Origin: Diplodia intermedia | Taxonomy: Eukaryota > Ascomycota > Dothideomycetes > Botryosphaeriales > Botryosphaeriaceae | Assembly: GCA_021495925.1 (NCBI GenBank) | Contig: JAKEKT010000115.1 | Location: 1-64,000, forward strand | Direction: 5' to 3' | Length of the DNA stretch: 64,000 bases | Shown: positions 33,664-43,944 of the stretch, piece by piece | Layout: every line of letters begins with the position of its first letter | Position numbering within the stretch: position 1 is the first letter of the stretch | Notes under the pieces: generated by a model | Databases searched by the model: none | Told to the model about the DNA's origin: nothing | The model's input: only the letters and a program-made list of their open reading frames with translations | Translations under genes and position numbers: made by a program

Positions 33664-34792
33664 CTACACCAACGCGCCCTTGTTCATCAACACCTCCTCC
33701 TTCCGCCTCCTCAACTCGACCTTCTCCTCATACACCCTCCTCCTCTCCCCCCTCTCCCTCAAAAACTCCTCCTTCCTCCTCGCCCTCTCCTTCCTCCTCC
33801 CCTCCGCCCTCCCCTCCTCCTCCCGCCGCCTCCTCTCCTCCCTCGCCATCCTCGCATCCAACCCGCGCCTCTCCCCTTCGTCCAACACCCACGGCCGCGC
33901 CAGCACCGAGCGCATGAAGACGGCCGTGTCGCGCCACGCGTCGACTTCGGCACGCGTGGAGGAGGAGATGGAGGAGACGGAACCACCGCCGCCGCCGCCG
34001 CCGTTACCGCCGCCGCCGTTACCGCCGCCGCCGTTACCGCCGCCCAGCACCCAGCAGCGCTGCAGCACGCCTTGCACGGTGTTGCGGAAGGTGCCGAGGG
34101 TGCACTTTGCCTTGAGCGTGGTGCCGACGTCGACGGGGGCGCCGTCGGCGACGACGGAGAAGAGGCCGATGGCGGTGTGGACGGTGAGGTTGGGGACGGT
34201 GGTGTTGGAGGAGGAGGGGGAGCGGGGAGTGGTGGTGGTAGTGCTGCCGGGCTTGCTGTTGCTGTTGTTTTCGATTGCGTTATTCCCGGACGTCCCCGCC
34301 GTCGCCGCCGCCGTCGCCGCCGTCGCCGCCAAACGCGTGATCTTCAGCTCGAGCGTCGCGCCGCTGCCGTCGTCGAGCGTGAGCAGCGCGAAGCGCGGGC
34401 CGAGGTCCTCGACGGCGACGACGGTGCCGACGAGGCGCACGAAGCGGATGGGGTGGTTGAGGTGGAAGAAGGTGGGGTGGACGGGGTCGAAGCTGTCGGT
34501 GCGGGAGATGGCCGGTTCTGCACATCGTTCTTCCGTTGTCAGCCAGCGCATTGGGGGACGAGGGGATTTTTTTTTGGCGCGCAGGGCAGCGGAGCGGCGG
34601 GAGGGGGCATGGCATGGCATGGCATGGTGCGGGATTTGACGTGGTGGTACACATACCAGCTTGGCTGGGCGCGCGTCGCAGCCGGTGGACGGCGGCGGCT
34701 GTGAGCTTGACCCATGTGTTGTAGGTCGGCGATGCCGAGTAGTAGCGCTCGGGGTAGAATTGGAGAGCCTCGGCGCCGGCACTGGTTGTCAT
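33664..34792 (-). CDS. STN1: Telomere-capping CST complex subunit Stn1 (OB fold)
   Basis: Stn1 binds Ten1 and single-stranded telomeric DNA, protects chromosome ends and helps fill in the C-strand. Exon 1 34792-34657 and exon 2 34517-33664 give 329 aa; the intron (34656-34518) has GTATGT and CAG ends. The N-terminus (ALQFYPERYYSASPTYNTWV) and OB fold (FFHLNHPIRFVRLVGTVVAV, then LLTLDDGSGATLELKI, residues about 62-105) match fungal Stn1. The OB region then carries an Ala/Thr and Asn/Ser/Thr-rich insert, a final strand (GTTLKAKCTLGTFRNTVQGV) and a Gly-Asn repeat tract (33985-34045). The C-terminus is a long Arg/Glu-rich helix. Convergent with STI1. Confidence 0.88.
33985..34045. repeat. 15 bp tandem repeat encoding Gly4-Asn in STN1
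   Basis: GTTACCGCCGCCGCC repeated about four times. On the minus strand it encodes GGGGN units between the OB fold and the C-terminal helix of Stn1. The 15 bp unit keeps the frame, so length can vary between strains. Confidence 0.85.
34606..34625. repeat. GGCAT pentamer x4 in the STN1 intron
   Basis: Four tandem copies of GGCAT within the intron. Unspliced reading of this region gives the HAMPCHAMPC-like sequence seen in the intron-retaining frames. Confidence 0.85.
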
Positions 34793-36479
34793 GTCATGAT
34801 ATGGTGTTTCTGCGATTTTGAGGTGTTGCTGTCGTCGTGAGATGGAGACGGGAGACGCGAAGCGCGCGGAACCCGGTGATGCGTCGGCACGTGATGACCC
34901 AAACGGGAAAGGCGCCGTCAACCCTTCCACCCTCGGGCACTCAACGATTACTTCAGACCATCTATGGGTTGCATCCAGCATGAGCTAAGGGAAAGAGCCG
35001 GTGATTGCTTGGCCTTGGTCGAATCAACGCTCCCGGACTTGACGGGTTCAGCACGTAATCATGCTGCAGTGTATTGGCGAGCCTCGCAATGCAATCCTGA
35101 TGTATAGAAAAGCTTGCTAATGACTGGCTGAGCGCCTAAGAGACGGTTCGCTTACAGGAAAAAGAACTTCTAGTTCACTGCCACCAACCGGAAGCCTCTG
35201 CAGCTCCGCCTTCTTGGCGTAACCCCTTCCATTGGCCACCATAAAAGCGCACAAAGCCATTTCACGCGTCCCGCTGTTTTGCACCCGGCCAGCGGCACGG
35301 AATCTTACCTCAGCTCGCATTTCAGTGTCTCTCACTAACCGCCATCGACCTCTGCGCGCACAAGACCCAGCCAAGCCATTTCTCTCGACCCTCCCTTCGC
35401 GTATGCAAGTAAGAAAATGCCCGCCTTTGGTGGCTGGCTGGGCTGCACAGTTTGCCGCGCTGATAAGACACAATCCCCACCAGTCAAGTGCGGGGGACGA
35501 GACGATGATGATTGCTCGTCCAACCAAGACGAAGGGCACAACAGCTGCAAATTTTCCACCAACGCTAATCATAGTCTTTATAATGAGTGATGCAATTTGT
35601 TATCATAATCCGTGTCCATACTTGGCAACTTGGTACCACGAACAACTTCGCTCTCCCAAATTCCCCTTCGTCCATCAATGAGTTGTGTCAAATGCGAAAC
35701 AATAAGCGTAAAAGGTCAAGGAAGAAAAGAGGTCTACAGATGAACAAGCAGACAGCCGTCCCAAATCATTCAGTCATCATGTTTTCTGCACTCTGTGGCA
35801 TTCATGAATCTCGCGTGTTTTACAGACAAAAGGAGCCAGCCCTGACTACAAACGGAGAAAGGTCACGAATTGGATAACGACAGGAGAGAAAGGTATTACG
35901 GTCGTCCACGATAATGAGAAATTGGCGTGATGGACGTAAAGAGGTCAATCGCACAGGCCGATAACAGCCAACAAAGGGAGAAGATAATAGAAAGCGGTCT
36001 CGTTTCTTTTTTGCCGACTCTCGAAACAACAGAGGATGGTGCAACTGACAGTGCCTCAACGGGGCCCGAAGGCACCGCAGAGACAATGGAATTGCTTCCG
36101 ACGCAAATGAAAGTAATGAAACAAACAAAAAACAAAGTAAAAAGTCATGATATCATCTCTTCATCCCTGCTCTACCTACCAAGCAGGTCCGTCCATACAC
36201 ATACAATTCATGTTGCCCAGCTCTTTTCCTAGTCTCGGCGGGAATATCCCATGGTATCCAACCCCAGCCGTAGAAATCTTAACCATGATTCATCCCTGGC
36301 ATTCATCTCTTCGTGACGCATTAAAGAAAAATCATCCAGTAGAGAAGAAGGTCTGATGGAAAATGAGGAAAAGGAGATAAAAAGAAAAACAGACAGCTAG
36401 GCAATAGCGAAGCCAGACGTAACTGAAGCCAGCCATCATTCATCATCCCGGTATCATCCCTTCGTATGCCTCATCAAAA
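34793..36479. other. Intergenic region between STN1 and the large minus-strand gene
   Basis: 1.7 kb with only short, unconvincing frames. It must hold the STN1 promoter on the left and the 3' UTR of the next minus-strand gene on the right. No repeat, RNA gene or named site seen. Confidence 0.5.
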
Positions 36480-39400
36480 TCAGACAATGCTCGTACTCTT
36501 GACGTAAAATTTGGGGCCAATCTTGCTCCTCAGCTCGTTCCTCTTCTTCTCCCTCCTCTTCTCCGCCAGCCTCTCCCTGACACCGCTGAGGCCAACGTAC
36601 TCCACATTCCATCGTGTTCCGGGAACGTTGAAATCCCGTTTGGTTCTCTGCCGCTGCGAACTGCTTGAACGAGCACGGCTGCTGCCCCTGCCCCAGCCGC
36701 GCTCCTCATCGGTGTCGCCACCGACGGTGCTGGCCGAGAAGCGCGATGATACCCGACTAACCCCACTGCCAGCCGGGCTGGTTGCAGCATGATGCAGGCT
36801 GATATCGTTGACAGCGACCCTACGTAGGGAGTGGCTCGAAATCTGCTTCTCCACACGGCCGCTGCTGCCACCGAACCTCTTGCCAAGCGCTAGTGGCTTC
36901 GAAATAAGCCCACCTGTCTTGCTTGGGACCCCGCCCACGTTGACGTAGTGCCTGCGGGTGTTGCTGCCATGACGCTCCATCCCAAGGCTGTTGCCAATGA
37001 GGAAGCCGCCAGAGCCCTTGAACCCATTGGTCAGCCTACGACCTAAGGCTCCAATCTTGCGCCTTTGTCGCTCCCGCTCTTCCTCTTCACCGACATTACT
37101 GGTGTCTCCACCACGCGGTAGGCGGTTGGACTCATGGGACTGGCCATACTCCTCGTCCCACTCATCTTCACTCTCCGAATCGAAATCATCCCAGAATCCA
37201 CGGGGTCGCCAAAAAGGATGAAGGTTAGTATCCTTTGGCTGCTTGTAACGTCCCGGTGTATTCACCTGTGCCTTTGGGCTACGCCTGGCAACAGACGTTG
37301 TCCTTGCAAGGATCGGGTTCAGGATTGTGTCCGAGTAACGTCGCGCGCGCTTGGCAAGTGTCTGGCGACGCTTGGGGCGAGAAGAGCTGCTCACCATAGC
37401 GCTCTCACCCATGGGATCGCGCTCGAGCTCCGAAGCCGGGGTGGGTGGAATAACCCTGAAAGCTGGCGGCTCTGGCGGCTTGCGTGGGTTCTTGAGAGGC
37501 GAGTCCACGGCTCCGTTAGCGGCCACGTCAAAGCTATCGATCATCTGTTGAGGCGGAGTGGCGGGATTGAACGTGAGCACAGGTGGAGTGAGCTCACGGT
37601 CGGGTGGAGGAGAAAGCTCCCGTCCGAGCGGTGGGGAAGACACGGAACGTCGACGCGATGGGGTGGTATGATAGGTGGTGGAGGAGTTCGAGTTGGAAGT
37701 AGAGTCGGTCTGCGCGACTTGTTGAACTACCAGCAGCGAGTGGTTGTTGTGGGGGTATATGCTAACAGCCGTGGCCTCGCTAATCTCGAGCCCGCTGGTG
37801 TCTGACATCTGGGAGAATGGAGTTGTCGTGTTGTGGTGGCGGGCGCGATCCAGACTTGTCCGGCCGCTGTAGATCAGCATGGGTGACTCCGCGTTCAAGT
37901 GCGTGCGATCGCCAGACATGCTCCTATCAAGGCTCGATCCACGGGGAACCTCTTCAGTCCAGGTAGAAGTACGATCGGAGCTTCGTCGTGTTGGCATCAA
38001 ATCGGTCGGACGCTTTTGCGCTAGTAGCTTCTGGACTTCTGTCGCAGCAGGCGGCGAGGATACACGGTCAGTTGGCGATAGCGGAGGAGTCGCCAACGAC
38101 AACGGTTCTTTCGGAGGAACCGGAGGCGGCGTTACGTCCACTTTCCTTCTAAAGCTGGCTGTCCTCTGCGGCGAGTTGCCGGCGCGCGACAAGGTGACAG
38201 TAGTACCCTTCGATGTCATGACAGCTGGCGCTGTGAAATTGCGGATACCTTCACGGGGAAGTGGCCAGTCCTCGGGAACTTTGCTAGAAGCTTTACTGGA
38301 AGCCTTCGAGACGACGGACGCACTGCCAATAGACGACTTCCTGTGAACGCGACGCGGTGATTCCACATGGACTTGGTTACTACTGGCCACTGGTGAGACG
38401 CGAGACTGTGACTGTCGAGTATCTGTAAGCGAATGAAATTTGACTTGCAGCCTGCGAGGCGTCTCTGCGGCCTTGGGGGAATCCTCGTGGGACATGGGGA
38501 ACAATAGTACCGGAATGCTATCATGCCGCTGCCGCGGTTCGGTCGCAGGCGCGTCAGTACTGACATATGAGAAAGCAGAATCAATGCTGTCGCGATTTCT
38601 CCGCTCTGGAATCCTGGCATTGTGGTGGACCAAGCGATGAGGGGTGCCGCCGTTTGAGAGGAGGGATGCTCGGTGCGAGCGCTTCGTCGAGGGGCGTTCG
38701 AACGTCGTGTCGCTGCTTTGACGAAGAGCCAGATTTTTCCCAGCATGACGAAGCCGGTGGTGGTACTCGGGTGGCGTGGCTACAACAACGGCTTCCACAA
38801 CGGTCGACGTGCTGGAGGCGGTTGAGAAACGTTTTGAGTCGGTCTTGGGTGATCCATTCGTGTCATTTGGCCAGCCGATGTCTTGGGCAAACTTGTCCAA
38901 CGCTGGATTCCGCGCATGTCTTTTGATATCGCCAGCTCGGTCGTCAGGAACTTGGCCTCTCTTCATGATGGAGATGGGTGAAAGATCGAGGCCAGAGTCC
39001 TGGGGAGAGATCTGATCAGGCGGGGTCCTGGGGGGCCGTTCCTGCCGTTTGCGCCGCACTGCCACATTCCTCATGAAATTAGTGTCCCACTCCAGATCTG
39101 ACGTTTGGTCATGGCCTCTGTCTCTCGGCTCCCACGTGCCCCCAAACGAGGGGGGATCCTCATAGCCCGGTAGGCCGGACGGGTTGCGTTCCGTGGGTGT
39201 GACGTCGCCTGCTTCGCTCTCAAAGGCCAATCCCAGTCCGTCATACCTCTGTCTTGACTCCCTCGCATGCTCCGCACCGTGTTGTCTCGGGGTCAGGGCG
39301 TCGTGGAACGAGGCCTGCGATTCGCTGTCCTCCGACTCCAGATGGCTTCGGGCCGTGGTGAAGGAGTCGGCGCGGGATGATGGGTAGCGGATGGTTGGAG

Positions 39401-39851
39401 GGGGGTGTGCTCTCTGGCCGGAGCGCGCAGACCGGGGTGGGCTTGGATCAGGCGTCGGGGGGCTTCGCTGGTTTATGGGAGTTCGGATGGGAGGCTGCTT
39501 GGAAAGTAGGGTGTCCATAACGCCGTCGGCGAAGTGTGGAGTACTTGAGGCGTCCCGCCGGGCGCCGTCGTTCGAGGCGGAGGGCGGGGTGGGCGGCAGG
39601 CCGGTATCGTGTCCGTTTACCAGTGGTGGGAGAGGCAGTGGAGAAGCTAGCGGAGTGGGATTGGCGGAGCTGAACTGGGTCGAAGTGTCGTCGTCATGAT
39701 ACGAAGACGGCCGGACAGGCGCAGCGGCGGGGAAGACAACTTGGCCGTCGTCGCGCCGGCGCGGGAGCTGCCTGTGGGAACGAAGCTGGGGAGAATCGTT
39801 GAAGGATTGCTCGAGCAGCGAATAGGCGTCCCGGGGTCGAGCTGACGGCAT
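36480..39851 (-). CDS. Large disordered protein of unknown function with a basic conserved-looking C-terminus
   Basis: Single long frame; I take the second Met (MPSARPRDAYSLLEQSF, 1123 aa) because the first (39908) adds 19 residues of doubtful quality. Mostly Ser/Pro/Arg-rich and probably disordered, with many SP/TP and RRxS sites that kinases could use. Better-ordered patches include DLEWDTNFMRNVAVRRKR (about residue 260), LHPFWRPRGFWDDFDSESED (about 880-900), RRKIGALGRRLTNGFKGSGG, the stretch TRWNVEYVGLSGVRERLAEK and the basic end KIGPKFYVKSTSIV. No transmembrane segment or catalytic motif seen. The WRPRGFWDDF block followed by an acidic run is the best handle for finding relatives. I believe similar proteins exist in other Pezizomycotina, but that is recollection, not shown here. 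Confidence 0.8.
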   Translation of the reverse strand: MPSARPRDAYSLLEQSFNDSPQLRSHRQLPRRRDDGQVVFPAAAPVRPSSYHDDDTSTQFSSANPTPLASPLPLPPLVNGHDTGLPPTPPSASNDGARRDASSTPHFADGVMDTLLSKQPPIRTPINQRSPPTPDPSPPRSARSGQRAHPPPTIRYPSSRADSFTTARSHLESEDSESQASFHDALTPRQHGAEHARESRQRYDGLGLAFESEAGDVTPTERNPSGLPGYEDPPSFGGTWEPRDRGHDQTSDLEWDTNFMRNVAVRRKRQERPPRTPPDQISPQDSGLDLSPISIMKRGQVPDDRAGDIKRHARNPALDKFAQDIGWPNDTNGSPKTDSKRFSTASSTSTVVEAVVVATPPEYHHRLRHAGKNLALRQSSDTTFERPSTKRSHRASLLSNGGTPHRLVHHNARIPERRNRDSIDSAFSYVSTDAPATEPRQRHDSIPVLLFPMSHEDSPKAAETPRRLQVKFHSLTDTRQSQSRVSPVASSNQVHVESPRRVHRKSSIGSASVVSKASSKASSKVPEDWPLPREGIRNFTAPAVMTSKGTTVTLSRAGNSPQRTASFRRKVDVTPPPVPPKEPLSLATPPLSPTDRVSSPPAATEVQKLLAQKRPTDLMPTRRSSDRTSTWTEEVPRGSSLDRSMSGDRTHLNAESPMLIYSGRTSLDRARHHNTTTPFSQMSDTSGLEISEATAVSIYPHNNHSLLVVQQVAQTDSTSNSNSSTTYHTTPSRRRSVSSPPLGRELSPPPDRELTPPVLTFNPATPPQQMIDSFDVAANGAVDSPLKNPRKPPEPPAFRVIPPTPASELERDPMGESAMVSSSSRPKRRQTLAKRARRYSDTILNPILARTTSVARRSPKAQVNTPGRYKQPKDTNLHPFWRPRGFWDDFDSESEDEWDEEYGQSHESNRLPRGGDTSNVGEEEERERQRRKIGALGRRLTNGFKGSGGFLIGNSLGMERHGSNTRRHYVNVGGVPSKTGGLISKPLALGKRFGGSSGRVEKQISSHSLRRVAVNDISLHHAATSPAGSGVSRVSSRFSASTVGGDTDEERGWGRGSSRARSSSSQRQRTKRDFNVPGTRWNVEYVGLSGVRERLAEKRREKKRNELRSKIGPKFYVKSTSIV

Positions 39852-41742
39852 CGCGGCTGGCAGGCAAGAAAAAAGGCAGTTGAGCGGGCCAGATTCGAAA
39901 CGCGGCACGCTACGGCCTGATGTGAAACGCCGCGCTACAGTCTGGGTCTCGGTGGGCCTCTGTCAAGCCGCGTCTAAGGCGATGGCGAGCCGCGCTGCTG
40001 AGCTGTATAGTTGGCCCGGGCTCGCTGCCCATCCGCGCAGACGTCGGTTGGGCGTGCCTCGAACGGCGTCGGTGGGTACGGGCAGACGGCGTGGTGCAGG
40101 CACCCCGGCGGCTGGACGCCTTTGGCGAGGCTTGGCTGGGCGGGCGAGAGTCGAGACCGCCGACGTGGTCGAGAGCGCGCGGCCGGCCAATTCAGCGAGG
40201 GTGGAGCGCAGAGGCAGTGGTGAGGGTCTGCGGTGAAGCACGGGCGAGGCGTGCGATATAGAGGTACACAGCGCGGCCGGTGTGGCAGCGGATCGGGGGG
40301 TGCGCGGTGATTCGCTCGCTGGGGAGGGAGATGGCTGATGGCTGCAGCGCGAGCACCGGACCGTGTCGGGAGGCGAGCGAGGGTTGGCGACGACTCGGTT
40401 GCAGCTGGGTGGGTGGCAGCAGAGGCGCGACGGACGAGGGCAGCGACACGGCACTCGAGCACCGGGTCGGAGGATGAGGTGCAGCAGTTGGGGGCGCGCG
40501 CGCGCTGCGGGCCAGTAGACTCCTCTTTTCTCGTGCAGCCAGGCGCCGGGCTGCAGCGAGCGCGAGGCCAATGAGGCGGCTGGGCGGGCTTTCTGGAACG
40601 GCTGGGCCGCGTAGCCTCGCCCAGCAGCTTCCCGTTTCGCAGCCTCGCCCGCAGCTGATGGCTGGGCCGGCCCCGCGCGACGGCGAGTGGTGACGAAGTG
40701 GGAGGCCAGACGAGGTCCCTGTTCAGCGCGTGGCTCAACGTCACCACCAGCGGCAGGGCGGCAGGGCTGACCACCCAAAGGCCCGGCCGCGATCGGCGCG
40801 CACCCACTCCGGGGGATCCTCGATGGCCCAAAGCTCGCGCCTCTGCCGCCTTCACCACCGCCCAAGCATCGCAGCTGTGTTCACGAGAGCGCTGCCGCTG
40901 CCGCTGCCATTGCCACTGGTGCCGTGCGACTGCGCCGCCGCGTGCGACCCTCTCGCCAGCCCGCCACTCGGCCGCGCCTGCAGCCGACCTGAGGCGTGGT
41001 TTGTTTCGCGGGGAGTCGGGTCCGCGCTGGTCTGAAGACGACCTAACAAAAAGCCCGGGCAGCTCGCGCAAGACAGGTTCCTGGCGCCCGCGAGCCTATC
41101 CGCCCGTCGCATCCCTGGCGGGCCCCTGTTCGAGAGGCGCAGGCACCGTCAGCTTGTTGCACGACTCCCGCCCTCCATCACAGCCTCGCGCCGCTGCTTA
41201 CATGGGACATTCCTGTCACCATTCAGCCGCACATGCAGGGGAGCTTCGCCGCTGCTTCTCAGAAGTTTCACCCTCGAAAAAGAAATCCCACGGCGGATGC
41301 TCCCCGTCTTCATCCAATTGTGTTGGGATAAGTGTCCTTGGTGAGTCATCCGACCTGTTGGCGCGTCGCGTATGGACTAAATCTAGGCAACACCGCGATT
41401 CTGTTGCTCTCCATCAGGTACGCCTGTCAACGGAGTGGCTTCTCGCTACCACTGTTGACGGACCGCCGACAGCCGCCACGTTTCCAAGCTGCGCCGAAGC
41501 TCTCCAATAATTACCAGCCATCTCTATATTTTTCATTTCTTAAGACGAACACGACTTTTTCAGCAACGAGAAATGCAAACGAGAAGCTTTCCCCCATCCA
41601 GCTCTATTAGTGTCGTCGAATCAAACGAGATATCTTCCGTAGCCAGAAACGCCGTGTAATGCAAGCAGCCAGAAGCCATGCCTGACCAGCCGTCTTGCCA
41701 TGCCGCATCTTCCCATTCTCCCATCGAAGCTCGCAAATGCAA
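39852..41742. other. GC-rich intergenic region
   Basis: 1.9 kb with many overlapping long frames on both strands (e.g. 39974-41071 minus, 40698-41510 plus). Their products are Arg/Ala/Pro/Ser-rich with no domain, no repeat conservation and no splice-bounded exons, as expected of GC-rich DNA with few stops. It holds the promoter of the large minus-strand gene and the 3' UTR of the next one. Confidence 0.5.
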
Positions 41743-42330
41743 TCACTCCACAATCCCCTCATCCTCCAGCGCGTCCATGTACGAGTCCTCATACTTGGGC
41801 AACACCACATCCCACGCATCATCGTCGTCGTCGTCATTCCCAACATCCCCCTCCCCATCCTCATCATCCTCATCAACCTCCATATCACCGCCTGCATCCC
41901 CATCCCGACCCGCCCGCACCCCCCACCTAAACGCCAACACGGAATTATCCTTCACCCCCACCGCCTTCAAGCTATCCGCCCCACCACCACTCGCCGCCTT
42001 CGCCTTCGCCTTCGCCCTCCCCTTCCCCTTCTCGTCCGAGCCACCACCACCACCACCACCACCCGAAACCAGCAGCACCCAACCCCTCTCCGGATCCGAC
42101 GGGTCCCTCATCTTCGCCAGCTGCAGCTCGGCCGGGTCGGCGGGCAGCGGCCGGCCGCCGCCGCCGCCGTTGTTGTTGTTGTTGTCCGGGAACGTCTCGT
42201 GCAGGCAGTGCAGCAGCTCCGCGCGGACGGACGCGAGCGTCTGCAGCGGGTCGACGTGGAGGAGGACGGTGGTTTTGTTGTGCTTGAGGCGGAGCGTCCA
42301 GGTGGTGCTGGAGGGGGTGATGGCGGGCAT
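41743..42330 (-). CDS. Small acidic protein with a probable ubiquitin-like fold
   Basis: 195 aa from MPAITPSSTTWTLRLKHNK; this Met is preferred over the upstream in-frame Met (42609) because the extra 93 residues are low quality. The start (TWTLRLKHNKTTVLLHVDPL followed by LASVRAELLHCL) has the strand-strand-helix order of a ubiquitin-like domain. Later LKAVGVKDNSVLAFRW fits its final strand. Between them lie Asn, Gly and Lys/Ala-rich low-complexity inserts. The tail is strongly acidic (EVDEDDEDGEGD, then a poly-Asp run) and ends WDVVLPKYEDSYMDALEDEG. It lacks a C-terminal Gly-Gly, so it is unlikely to be a conjugated modifier. Function unknown. Divergent from NDUFAF3 with 699 bases between. 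Confidence 0.7.
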   Translation of the reverse strand: MPAITPSSTTWTLRLKHNKTTVLLHVDPLQTLASVRAELLHCLHETFPDNNNNNGGGGGRPLPADPAELQLAKMRDPSDPERGWVLLVSGGGGGGGGSDEKGKGRAKAKAKAASGGGADSLKAVGVKDNSVLAFRWGVRAGRDGDAGGDMEVDEDDEDGEGDVGNDDDDDDAWDVVLPKYEDSYMDALEDEGIVE

Positions 42331-43029
42331 TGTGTGTGTGTGTACGTGTGTTGTGGCGCTTTGTTGTGGGTGAATGAATGGGGATGCGTAAGGTCGTGGT
42401 AAGCCTTCAATGGGAAGGCTCGAGGAGGTGAATATGGTGGAAGCTAGAATCGTGAGGTCGTCGGTTGCTAGGGCGTTTTTGCTGAGGGTGTTTCTCGCGT
42501 CTTTGGTGCAGTGGTTAGCAAAGAAAGTGGCGGAGCGCATTGAAGCGCGAGTGTTTGTGCGGGCATGCGTGCGAGGTGGGGGAGGTGGGCATACTGGAAG
42601 CAGAGTCAAGCTCGAGTTCCGCGCAGGCGTGTTCTGCGGTGAAGCAAGCTCGAGACGCGCCGGGAAAATTATGTAGGTGTGACGGTGACCTGCGGCGCGC
42701 TGCGCGCGCCAGCGGAGGATGTAGCGGAGGTTTAGAGCGCCGACCGTACCCCGCTACCTACGGCGGTCGACGCCCGCCCGAACCGCAGGAACGTTGCCAA
42801 ATTCGCTAGACGTCCGAAGTTGCGGCCTGCCAATGGCAAGGGTGCAGCTTTTTGGGCCGTCTGCATGACGCGAGTCAAGCTTCTTCAACTCATGATGTAA
42901 AACACCAAAGCCCGAACGCCACGACAACACACCCCCCGCTCGCGCCTCCGTCCACGAAGCGATTCGGTTGCTTCTCTCCCCCTCAATTGAATTCCCTTTC
43001 GTCCCGCCCACGACCTAACCGCCACAACC
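42331..43029. promoter_or_regulatory. Shared divergent promoter region
   Basis: About 700 bases between the starts of the acidic ubiquitin-like protein (-) and NDUFAF3 (+). A GT run (42330-42350) lies just before the minus-strand start. No defined regulatory site recognised. Confidence 0.4.
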
Positions 43030-43944
43030 ATGCCGCCGCCATCGACCTCGACCACCCGCGCCCTCCTCCGCGCCTTGACCCCCCGCACCTTACCATCCGC
43101 CTCCGCCTCCACCCCATCGCGCCCTGTCCCCATCCTCCTCCTCCCCCGCCACCGCTCCGCCACCACCACCACCACCACCACCACCACGAAACGAACCTTC
43201 ACCACGACCCCCCACCGGCCGCGCTCCGACCCGCCCGTCTCGCGCGACCGCGGCCCGCCCTCGCACGAGTCGACGCAGACGGACTTCGAGCGGCTGGACG
43301 TGCTGGCCGACATGCCGGCGCCGACGACGGCCGTCGACGCGACCTTCGCCGACGGCTTCGCGCTCAACAGCGGGCTGCACATCACAAACATGGCGGGCGT
43401 GCTGCTCGTCGCCGGCGACGCGTTCGCGTGGAGGCCGTGGGTGAGGGGGGAGGAGGATGGTTCGGCGGCGGCAGCGACGACGGTTGGTGGTGGTGGTGGT
43501 GGGGGGAAGGGTGGGGAGGGGAAGAAGAAGAAGAAGGAGACGCTGAGGGATGAGAGGGGCATGTGGGAGTGCGATCGGGCCGCGTGGGGCGCGTTGGAGC
43601 TGGTGTGGCCGAAGCCGGGTACGTGAGAAGAAGAAGTCTTCCCCTCCCATTCCCCCTCAAACGGGGGGTGGGCTCCTTCTTCCTTTCTTGGGGGAGGGGA
43701 ACTGGGTGCTAACCTTTTATCGTGGTGTGTAGACCTGCTCATCATCGGCACGGGTGCGACCGTCGTGCCCGTGTCGCCGACGACGAGGAAGCACGTCAAC
43801 GATCTGGGCATACGGCTCGAGGTCTCGGACACGAGGAACGCGGCCGCTCAGTTCAACCTCCTGGCGACCGAGCGGGGCGTCCAGCAGGTGGCGGCGGCCC
43901 TCGTGCCGATTGGCTGGCGGGAGGAGGAGGTGGGAGGACGGTGA
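43030..43944 (+). CDS. NDUFAF3: Mitochondrial complex I assembly factor NDUFAF3 (Mth938/DUF498 fold)
   Basis: NDUFAF3 works with NDUFAF4 in early assembly of the complex I Q module in mitochondria. Exons 43030-43618 and 43733-43944 join to 266 aa; the intron has GTACGTGAG, a CTAAC branch site and a TAG end. The first 60 residues are Arg/Ser/Thr-rich with almost no acidic residues, a mitochondrial presequence, including a poly-Thr run. The Mth938-like domain follows: FADGFALNSGLHITNMAGVL, then DLLIIGTGATVVPVSP, ending VQQVAAALVPIGWREEE. An unusual Gly/Lys low-complexity insert interrupts the domain after the AFAWRPW segment. The start sits 5 codons before a Thr-rich stretch with CCACAACC upstream, a reasonable fungal context. 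Confidence 0.92.

Noticed and set aside
39963..41510. Frames of 270, 300 and 365 codons on both strands
   Set aside because: GC-rich DNA with few stops; overlapping on both strands, Arg/Ala/Pro/Ser composition, no domain.
42885..43832. 315-codon minus frame over NDUFAF3
   Set aside because: Shadow of NDUFAF3 and crosses its intron.
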